DNA of 36,656 nt from Cladosporium sp. IMV 00045 (taxonomy: Eukaryota > Ascomycota > Dothideomycetes > Cladosporiales > Cladosporiaceae): positions 1 through 36,656 of the forward strand of contig MSJI02000213.1 of the NCBI GenBank assembly GCA_001931905.2, given 5' to 3'. The notes under the pieces were generated by a model. The model saw nothing but the letters and a program-made list of their open reading frames with translations, did no database searches and was not told the origin of the DNA. Shown here one piece after another: positions 29,604-36,656 of the stretch (position 1 is the stretch's first letter; every line of letters starts with the position of its first letter). Made by a program: the position numbers and the translations under genes.

Positions 29604-30194
29604 ATGAAGCTCCTGAACCTCGAACGGATGGCACTCGCTTGCCTAATCCAGCAGCGCAAGCCTACAACCTCGCCATCGTCTCCAGCGCCACTTCAACACC
29701 CTCGCGCTGGGTTCCCGGAGGCCGCTTGTCCGGCAACATCTTCGCGGTGCAAGGGTCGAGCTTGACTTGCGACAATGTTTGTGACTCTGGAACAATCGCC
29801 CTCGACTATGACCAGATTCCTACTGTCGCCGATTCATTTTCCATCATGGATGCGTGCGGCGTCGGGAGACTGGATTTGTACGATACGGGAGAGACTGGTG
29901 AAGGTGGAAGATCCCATGCTAAGTACGATGTGTTTGTTTCGGGCGGGGATGGTTCGGTCATTGGGAGTTGTCGACGTGTGAGCGACACTGGTGTCAATGG
30001 TCTGGGCTCCGATGGTGTTGATTGTCCTGGTAAGTGCGAGCGGTCGATGTACACATCATTCTTACTGATCTCGTCAATCAGGATTCGGAACTTGCAGCGG
30101 ATGGGAGTTGTACCAATGCGATATCGGTGAGTCTCGAGAGCTTGATTAATGTGTATGGTGCAAATGCTAACGGATCTTGAAAGACGGTTGTTAG
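29604..30194 (+). pseudogene. small secreted cysteine-containing protein with 5' frameshift
   Basis: The main frame (from about 29639) encodes AQAYNLAIVSSA...WVPGGRLSG..., then a Cys-bearing body. Two short introns, 30030-30081 (GTAAGT...AATCAG) and 30127-30183 (GTGAGT...GAAAG, branch-like GCTAAC), join three exons ending DGC at 30194, for eight Cys in total. The frame has no ATG. The natural start (29604, with TATA box and CAAAACAATG context) lies one frame away and begins a signal-peptide-like MKLLNL...MALACL. No GT occurs between them, so no intron can bridge the shift. This looks like a one-base indel near the signal-peptide cleavage region, or an assembly error. The function is unknown; it is secreted and effector-like. 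No sequence similarity to the copies at 7-10 kb was noticed. Confidence 0.55.
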
Positions 30195-31335
30195 CTTTCG
30201 TTGCTCGAACTCGACTGATGTCTCACTGTTTCAAGTTTGCAGTCACGAAGACTAGGACGATCGAAAGATCATATTTGGCCCGGAGAGATCGTAAATAAGA
30301 ACATAACTATTTTACATTACCGCCAACAACATGTAGCCATGCTTCACGAACAGTGCTGTTGATTCCCTTGCCTCCATCATGTCGAGGTTTCACCATCTGA
30401 GTTCGTCAGTCTGCTTGAAGGGGTAGGGTTGGGGTGATGCCGACATCCGAAGACTTTCGGTCAACGATAATGCCACGATGCGGAGTTTTCGCATTCATCA
30501 AGGCAAGACCTTGCGAGACCGAAGACTTCTACAGCTACCCGGAATGCGTCTCTAATGCTTTTTTCATTTGAGATCTGTTTCGAATATTTCATGGAATCTC
30601 CTCTGATCCACCTCGCAAGCGCTGATGTGTTATAATCATGATATGCAGTTGATGTTGACAGAAGAGAATTTGCTCATCAGGTCATGTCTAGAAAAATTGA
30701 TTTATTACCTAGCTGAGCCAAAATCTACATAAGTAATTACATCAGTCGTTTTGTTTGCACTTAGCTCTCTATTCGGACTTCATCACATCAGAAGCCATCG
30801 GAAGAGAGCACCGATATTTGTCGGCGTACGCCGCACTGATCAGCCCCCCACGGGGTCTCCAAACAAGTTGTTAAAAGAACCCACTCGCCCTCCGTAGCGC
30901 CTTGGTTTCTCCTCGCCACGTTTCCTCGGCGCCTGGGCTTCTGGTCGAAACCTCACCCAAACCACGTCCCTTTACTAAGTATCTTGGGGAGAGTGCTTCT
31001 GGGCGCTGGCAATTGCTCAAGCTAAACACCGACAGGCGCAAGGACCCGTAGGTTAAGCGTCGGAGACTCTGTTCCGAGAGTCAAACGTACTATGCTCTCC
31101 TTCCCTTGTCTCGTGGCTCAATAATGTGACTGCGATACCAAGATGATGTTTGCGCGCGCAGAACACGTTCTGTGACCGGTGCACCTCCGATCAGAGCGTG
31201 CACTTTGGGTGAGATGAATGCATACTGGAGACATCAATAAAGAAGGCAGAAACCCTGTACTGTTTGACATCTCGAGACCTTGCAAGAGTTTGCAAAGCTC
31301 TCGGGCATACTGATATCCAACAGAAAACCGACAAC
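30195..31335. other. intergenic region and transporter promoter
   Basis: About 1.1 kb without a gene. Near 31061-31082 it has a CGG-N10-CCG element and an overlapping GACTCT...AGAGTC stem. The rest is unremarkable, with a C-rich patch at about 30,840-30,960. Confidence 0.5.
31061..31076. promoter_or_regulatory. CGG-N10-CCG candidate Zn2Cys6 binding site
   Basis: CGG at 31061-31063 and CCG at 31074-31076 face each other across 10 bp, the spacing recognised by Put3-type binuclear zinc cluster regulators. It lies about 260 bp upstream of the transporter ATG, where such regulators of nutrient-uptake genes commonly bind. A single occurrence may be chance. Confidence 0.3.
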
Positions 31336-32825
31336 ATGGCAGGAGGCTCGCTTCTCAAGAGTAAGGATGCGAAGAACGATCCCCCGGAGATCTTCAACAG
31401 AAGACTGCTGTTTCTCCTGCTCACCATCGCTTGGGCTGGTCTGTTCTATGGCTTCGATCAAGTGAGCTGTCTTGATGTCAAAACGTTCTTTCCGTTGAGA
31501 TTGACGGGAATATTAGGGTAACATCGGTGGTATCATGGAATTGCCATCATTCAAGCGCGACTTCGCATTGGAGAATGTTCCTCAGAGCCAGATTGACAAC
31601 AGAAAGGTCATTATCGTCAAGGTTCAGCCCCCCATGCATAAGCTTCTAGCTAACACTTGATAGGGAAACATCGCTGCTCTGTTCGCCGCTGGAGGTGCTG
31701 TTGGTGCTTTGGCGGCAGCACCGGCCTCCGACTACCTAGGCCGCAAGTGGTCCATTTTCCTCTACCTATGCATCTTCTGCGTCGGCGGCGTGCTGCAGAT
31801 GTTCCCAAACTACCCACTCATGCTGGCAGGCAGGTTTGTCGGTGGTTTGGGCGTTGGTGCTTGCTCTATGTTGGCACCTCAATTCCTCTCGGAGAACGCT
31901 CCCAAAAGCGTTCGCGGGTCTATGGTGAGCTTGGACACGCTTCGAGACGCTCGCGGTCCGCATGCTGACTATCATAAAGGTCTGCTCCTACAACCTCTGC
32001 ATCATCCTCGCTCTCATGCTTGCCTTTTGGATCAACTATGCGGTCTCACTTTGGCCGCATGATCGATCATCGCAGTGGCAGACATCGATCGCCATCCCGT
32101 TCGCGCCGGCATTCTTCATGCTGATCCAGATCCCGTTTTTGCTCGAAACTCCGCGATACCTCATCAGAATCGGTAAAAGAGAGCTCGGCCTTAAGAACCT
32201 TTGCACGCTTCGTAACCTTCCGGCCGACCACCCCTATATCCAAGTCGAATACCAGGAGTCTGTCAATCAAATCGAGGCGGAGCAAAAGCTCCATGCTGGA
32301 AATAGCTACGCTCAGATTATCAAGGACGTCTTCACCATTCCTCGAAACTTTAAGCGATTCTTTCTGGCGGTGATGCTCTTCCTGTTCCACAAGTTGACCG
32401 GCACTGACTCTCTAAACGTAAGTCTTGCCCCAAGCCCTTTCCCGATGTTGATGGTACTGACCCGACGAAAGTACTTTGCTCCACGCATCTTCCAAATGAT
32501 CGGTGTCGGCGATGGCGACAGCCTGCTCACAACTGGCGTGTACGGCGTTGTCAAGTTTGTCACAGTCATCTTCTACGTCGGTTACCTTGTTGAGAATGTC
32601 GGTCGTCGACTTCCCTTGATTGTTGGATCTATCATTCAAGCATCTTGCTTGTTGTATTTGGGGATCTACATCCGCTACGCTGGTGAAGGCGCCACAAATG
32701 ACGGTGGTTCTCCTCCGCCTGGCGGCATTGTCGGCGCCGTTGCCATTTACCTTTATGCTTTCGGCTGGTCTTTCGGACACAGCGTTGCTTGTTACTCGAC
32801 GAAGTATGTCGTTTATGGATCGTAG
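31336..32825 (+). pseudogene. MFS sugar/quinate-type transporter, 3'-truncated and joined to NRPS sequence
   Basis: Five exons (31336-31461, 31517-31606, 31664-31924, 31980-32417, 32472-32825) separated by 54-57-nt GT...AG introns give about 422 aa of a sugar porter family (MFS) membrane protein. Visible signatures are the first helix LLFLLLTIAWAGLFYGFDQ, DYLGRKWS after helix 2, LLETPRYL before the central loop, FHKLTGTDSLN in helix 7, and ENVGRRLPL between helices 8 and 9. The sequence runs true to AFGWSFGHSVACY (helix 10) and then turns into nine unrelated residues before a stop, because the DNA changes at about 32,800 to NRPS sequence in another frame. The last two to three helices and about 100-130 residues are missing compared with a normal porter of about 530 aa, so transport is unlikely. 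The 5' part and splice sites look undamaged. Confidence 0.8.
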
Positions 32826-33226
32826 ATCCGGCCGATGTGAACACCCTACGACCAGACGGCGAAGCCGGAGAGCTTGTGGTTGAGAGCAGGGCACTTGCAA
32901 CGGGTTATCTCAACCGACCGCAAGAAACCGCCAAGGCTTTCCTCACTCGCGTCGCATGGAGCGATGAGCATTCTTCTGGCGTACGCTTTTACAAAACAGG
33001 TGACCTTGCACAGAAGGAGGCGGATGGCACAATCAATTTCCTTGGCCGCTTGGACGGCCAGATGAATTACCACGGCGAGCGCATAGAGCTGGACGAAATC
33101 GACTATCACCTCCAACGCATACAGCTCCCTGGAATCAGCGATTGCTTCTGTGACTTCCATGAAAATTCTCAGGCAGTGGTCGGGTTCGTCTGCGCTCCTT
33201 CGATCTCTCAAGATGGCGGGAGTTAG
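32789..33226 (+). pseudogene. nonribosomal peptide synthetase adenylation-domain fragment
   Basis: An orphan frame of about 145 codons carries the middle-to-late adenylation-domain motifs: CRLWIVDPADVNTLRPDGEAGELVVE, then a GYLNRPQETAKAF segment, YKTGDLA (core A7) and GRLDGQMNYHGERIELDEI (core A8). It lacks everything before A5 and has no carrier or condensation domain. Family similarity starts at about 32,800, exactly where the transporter sequence ends, so the upstream codons belong to the transporter DNA. After the TAG at 33224-33226 the same frame stays open for about 40 codons and reads like continued adenylation-domain sequence to about 33,310. It has no start of its own and no role is expected. 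The source gene is not in the window. Confidence 0.75.
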
Positions 33227-33255
33227 TTGGAGAAGACAGTCGCGCTGGAAGTCGT

Positions 33256-34641
33256 TCAATCCGGACCTGTGGCGCTTTCGGCTCTTCCGCCGAGGATAGG
33301 CCATGCATATGGCAGTATGGTATCTGTGATCTCCCACAGATGACCTGTCGTCAACAATCCCTCGTGATGTAGAGAGACTTTGTAGAGACGGCAGGCTTTC
33401 AGATACGATAAAGGCTTCTTCTTGACTGGTGGGTCAAACTTGTTGAAAGAGATGTACTGCATGTAATTCGAGATGTCCATTTCCCTTGGCAGCTTCTTGA
33501 TATCTCGGCTGTCCCGGATGATCTCCCCGTTGAGAAGAAACATCGTGAGCAGGCAGAGTCCGAGACTATGGCCACTATCGAGCGTGTTTCGCGAGACCAA
33601 GCGGATTGCGTAGTCACAACTGTTTGCAACGATTGGCAACCGATCGAAAGGCTTATCGAGACCCCTCCGCTGGATATCTGCAAAGATCCTCGGTGACATA
33701 GCTTTCCTTTTTGCGTCATGCTGGAAGCGATATTGTACTTGGTACCTCCCAAACCTTTTGAGCATTCTTGCGCACTTCTTGGCAAGCCCATGGTGCGCCT
33801 CTCTTGTGAGGGCAAGCAAGAATAGCGTCGCTTGTTTGCGGAATCGCACTGCGTTCAGGCATATCTCGCCATGCAAGAAACCAAACTTGCGTTGTGCCAC
33901 TAGTCCTTGTTTGCGTCGAATCAAAATTGGCACGGCTGTTGAAGAGAGGTATTCTTCTTGATAAATCCATGCCCTGGTCCACCAACGATCTCTGTATAAG
34001 TGGGTTAGGACATTGAAGACTCCCAGTGAAGCAGAGGACCTTGCCGAGCAGGTGAGTCTCGGATACTCGTTTTCGCTGTTCTGGATGACCGTGTCACCGA
34101 TCATGAGCATTTGCAGATAGTTGATTTCGCTCTGAGTTTCGAGAAAGACAGCTAGGAGTCCTATCGGATACCTGCTCCGACAGTACACCAGATCCATGGA
34201 GTCCATAGCGGTCTGTTGCTCGTCTGACTCCTCCTGTGGGCTGCACTCTTTATCGATCCAGATACGACGCAAGCCATAGTAGTTCGCATAGCGCAAGACT
34301 CTTCCAAGAACCTCATCTCGGATCGCTGTCCGGCGAGAGTATACTCCCCGTGTCTCAGTGACGGCGTACTTGCCGCTACGATCGCATTCAAGTCCAGGCG
34401 TAATGATCCATGAGTATGACACTGCAACGTAATCTTCATCGTTGTGGTTTTTGGGTGTGCCTCGTCTGATTTGCAGCGACTTCGAAGTTCTTTTGTTTAT
34501 CCACAAGCAAGTCAAGTTTTCTGACCAGGCTTTCGATTTGTGATTGGGATCCCCGAGCTGCCCAATATCCAGTATTCTTTGAACAAGCGAGGGGTGATGA
34601 CTCTCTCCAGCTCCAAGGTAAGCATCGTAAATCCAGGACAT
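33256..34641 (-). CDS. HET-domain (heterokaryon incompatibility) protein
   Basis: A 461-aa single-exon protein with a HET domain at about residues 68-232. Its three conserved blocks are YVAVSYSW (71-78), RIWIDKECSPQE (126-137) and RDRWWTRAWIYQEE (217-230). The C-terminal part (GHSLGLCLLTMFLLNGEI; LLTTGHLWEI) matches the region following HET in this family. HET proteins trigger cell death after fusion of incompatible fungal strains and belong to fungal self/non-self recognition. The first ATG is at 34641. The last 18 or so residues after GHLWEITDTIL look like the antisense of the NRPS fragment, and the protein is short for the family (often 600-700 aa), so the 3' end is probably truncated. It is tail-to-tail with the NRPS fragment. 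Confidence 0.82.
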   Translation of the reverse strand: MSWIYDAYLGAGESHHPSLVQRILDIGQLGDPNHKSKAWSENLTCLWINKRTSKSLQIRRGTPKNHNDEDYVAVSYSWIITPGLECDRSGKYAVTETRGVYSRRTAIRDEVLGRVLRYANYYGLRRIWIDKECSPQEESDEQQTAMDSMDLVYCRSRYPIGLLAVFLETQSEINYLQMLMIGDTVIQNSENEYPRLTCSARSSASLGVFNVLTHLYRDRWWTRAWIYQEEYLSSTAVPILIRRKQGLVAQRKFGFLHGEICLNAVRFRKQATLFLLALTREAHHGLAKKCARMLKRFGRYQVQYRFQHDAKRKAMSPRIFADIQRRGLDKPFDRLPIVANSCDYAIRLVSRNTLDSGHSLGLCLLTMFLLNGEIIRDSRDIKKLPREMDISNYMQYISFNKFDPPVKKKPLSYLKACRLYKVSLHHEGLLTTGHLWEITDTILPYAWPILGGRAESATGPD

Positions 34642-34994
34642 CGCAACGCGTTCTCGATTTTCAGTCACGCGTCAAGTGCTTCACGTGTCCAATCTCATGT
34701 TGTAACTTTAGATATCGTTAGGATTCACAAAGGCTCTTTCGCCTCTCATCATCTAAATACATGCTACCTAGTCAGCGACAGCGTGCAGAAAGAGGGGTAA
34801 CCAGGTGGGCCACCCCAGCTGTCGCAAATCTCTCTCATGCGCAGTGCACTGTTACTAGCCAACAAAGCACTCTGCTCCCCAGCTTTGGTAATTAGAAGTC
34901 TTCCCCACTCCGTGCACGGAACCAGTCCGTGCACGCGCGACGCGACGTTCAACAAATGAATAGATCATCTAATATCTCTTGAGCCATAGAAGCC
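34642..34994. other. HET upstream region and probable left end of the transposon
   Basis: About 350 bp. The HET promoter is expected at its left. From about 34,770 it looks like the terminal and leader part of the Fot1-like element: GGTGGGCCACC inverted motif near 34,804, a perfect 12-bp palindrome TCCGTGCACGGA (34909-34920), and a second TCCGTGCACG at 34926-34935, then GCGACGCGACG. The exact terminus cannot be fixed because the right end lies outside the window. Confidence 0.4.
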
Positions 34995-36656
34995 ATGGAC
35001 GAAGCGATTGCAGATCTGAACTCCTCGGCGACTCCTTACATTGCTTAGGTCGCGAGGAAGCATGGGCTAAGCAGGTCCACTCTTAGTAGGAGATAGAGAG
35101 GCGTTACTACGTCTAAAGGTTAATCCGTCGAAGACCACAAATTTCTGAATGACAATTAGGAACAAGAGCTTAAGAACTACATCGAGAGGCTCTACGCGAG
35201 ATGCTTACCACCTACACCGGCAATAGTGAGTTAGATAGCGGCCAAGTTGGCAGGAAAAGAGCCTAGGAGCAACTAGTACTCCAGATTTATAGAAAGATAC
35301 AAAGATGAGCTAGATTCGAGATATCTTAACTCACTAGACTTACAAAGGCACTATACTAACTTAGTAGCTAAATATGAGTAATACTTTAATACTATGAGAA
35401 GCAAAATGCGGGAGTACGACATACGGCCTAAAGACTACTATAATATGGATAAGAAAGGCTTCCTTATAGGTAGGACCTATAAAGCGAAGAGAGTCTTTAA
35501 TAAGGACCTAAAGGCTTCCTATAAACTGCTGGGGGCCGGCCAAGACGGATCCAGGGAGTGGATTACAGTCGTCGGTTATATCTACGCAGATGGAACGACT
35601 CTCCCCCTACTTCTAATCTATAAATCTAAGGCTAATATAATATAGGACTCCTGGCTCGAGGACTTTAACGCTAAGAAGCATAATTACTAGTTCATATTAT
35701 TACCGAATAGCTAGACCACCGATAAGATCGGTCTGAAGTGGCTAGACCGGCTATTCCATAAGAGGACTAAGGATAAGTCGAGGCGGCGATAGAGGCTACT
35801 ATTTATAGATAGCTATAGCTCTCATATCACGCTCCCCTTCCTTAAATAGTCGTATAAACGCAGGATACTAGTTGCTATGTATCCTCTATATGCCACATAT
35901 AGACTATAGCCTCTAGATATTAGCTGCTTTATACCTCTCGCTACGTACTATAGTCGGAACCTGGAATAGTATACTATTAACTCAGAAGGTTTTATAAACC
36001 TCTAGAAGAGGGACTTTTTCCGCTTATTCTTTCTAGCATGGCACGAGGCGTTTATAGAGAAGAACGTGGCATCGAGTTGGCGCAAAGCTAGCCTATTTCC
36101 GTTCGAGCCGGACGTAGTGCTTAGCTAGGTTAGAGGTCCCAAGTAAGCCGGCCTCTACTAGTTAATAGCTAATAGACGGCTCTTAAGCAGTCCCCCTCTT
36201 TACTTTAACTCTCTATTAGTCAATAGGAGGCTTAGGAAGATAATTAGCTAAGTAGTAGATAAGAAAACCAAGAAATGGATGATATAGCTCACTAAGGAGG
36301 TCTTAAGCACGAGGGCGGAGCTAACGCTAGTAAGGATCGAGAAAAGGCGGGCTACTAAGGCTCTATATTAGGAGAAGAAGCGTAGGAAGAAAGGAAAGAA
36401 GCTCATAGAAGGGTTTAGAGCTTAGGAAGATGCTAGTACTATACTATTTAGCCCTAGTAAGGTCTAGAAAGCTATTAAGCTAAAGGAGCGTAGAGAGCAA
36501 GCTGTCTTAGAGGAAGACTACGAGAAATAGCTTAGGATCCAGGAGAGAGCTACCTAGAAAGCTCTTAAAGAGTAGGAAGCTTAATAGAAGAGGACCGATA
36601 GGGCTATAGCTACTTAAGCTAGGGAGGAAGCGAAGGCCTAGAAGTAGGCTAATAGA
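34995..36656 (+). mobile_element. Fot1/pogo-like (Tc1/mariner) DNA transposon, RIP-degenerated, right end outside window
   Basis: From the ATG at 34995 one frame runs 554 codons to the window end with about 31 in-frame stops but no frameshift. It reads through an N-terminal helix-turn-helix (YIA.VARKHGLSRSTLSRR), a CENP-B-like second DNA-binding part (ELKNYIERLYARCLPPTPA) and the DDE catalytic domain. The DDE domain shows EYDIRPKDYYNMDKKGF with the first Asp, GSREWITVVGYIYADGTTLP, LLFIDSYSSH with the second Asp, and PLDISCFIPLA. By my count about 25 stops are TAG, six TAA and none TGA. CAG-to-TAG and TGG-to-TAG are what CpA-to-TpA change gives, and family Gly and His codons appear as Ser and Tyr. 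Autonomous transposition is impossible. The charged C-terminal tail continues off the window. Confidence 0.88.

Noticed and set aside
29604..30194. Third copy of the 7-10 kb secreted-protein family
   Set aside because: The mature sequence and Cys spacing differ and it has two introns, while the tandem pair has none; it is a separate gene.
30821..31100. Possible structured RNA in the C-rich region before the transporter
   Set aside because: Only one short stem (GACTCT/AGAGTC) is evident; no tRNA, 5S or snRNA consensus could be matched.
1..36656. CRISPR arrays, bacterial operators, riboswitches or Shine-Dalgarno sites
   Set aside because: The sequence is eukaryotic (spliced introns, fungal families); no array-like repeats were seen, and such bacterial features do not apply.

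Overview
The window looks like nuclear DNA of a filamentous ascomycete (Pezizomycotina), probably a Dothideomycete. The introns are short (about 50-77 nt, GT...AG). The conserved proteins are fungal in type (Trm732, Ctk3, Cwc15, Rrp45, Sin1/Avo1, PRCC-like). There is also a HET-domain gene, and a Fot1/pogo-type transposon whose decay looks like repeat-induced point mutation (RIP). The class assignment is an inference from protein style, not a database result.

Positions 1-28,800 are mostly a housekeeping backbone. In order it holds: TRM732/THADA (+), an SGNH esterase (-), two tandem and apparently broken small secreted-protein genes (+), a Ser/Thr kinase with DLG in place of DFG (-), the CTD-kinase gamma subunit Ctk3 (+), the splicing factor Cwc15 (-) divergent from the exosome subunit Rrp45 (+), a tiny glycine-rich protein (+), a large uncharacterised nuclear-type protein whose frame is broken by one base in a T run (-), a ketopantoate-reductase-like enzyme (-), the TORC2 subunit Sin1/Avo1 (-) divergent from a PRCC-like protein (+). 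Five of these act in RNA metabolism (tRNA modification, Pol II CTD phosphorylation, splicing, exosome, PRCC), but they are not an operon and I infer no joint regulation beyond the shared divergent promoters.

Positions 29,500 to the end form an accessory segment. It holds a third small secreted-protein gene with a frameshift near its signal peptide, then an MFS sugar/quinate-type transporter whose 3' part has been lost and replaced by a fragment of a nonribosomal peptide synthetase adenylation domain. A HET-domain gene follows tail-to-tail, and its own 3' end seems to run into the antisense of that fragment. The window closes inside a Tc1/mariner (Fot1/pogo-like) transposase frame that carries about 31 in-frame stops, nearly all TAG and none TGA, with no frameshift. 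That is the pattern expected from CpA-to-TpA mutation.

The main points for a second look are the transporter/NRPS/HET mosaic, three effector-like genes each with a different lesion, the single-base split of the uncharacterised gene, and the RIP-like transposon. I did not find a convincing wholly new multi-gene system. Several lesions could be real decay or assembly errors, and I say so where it matters.
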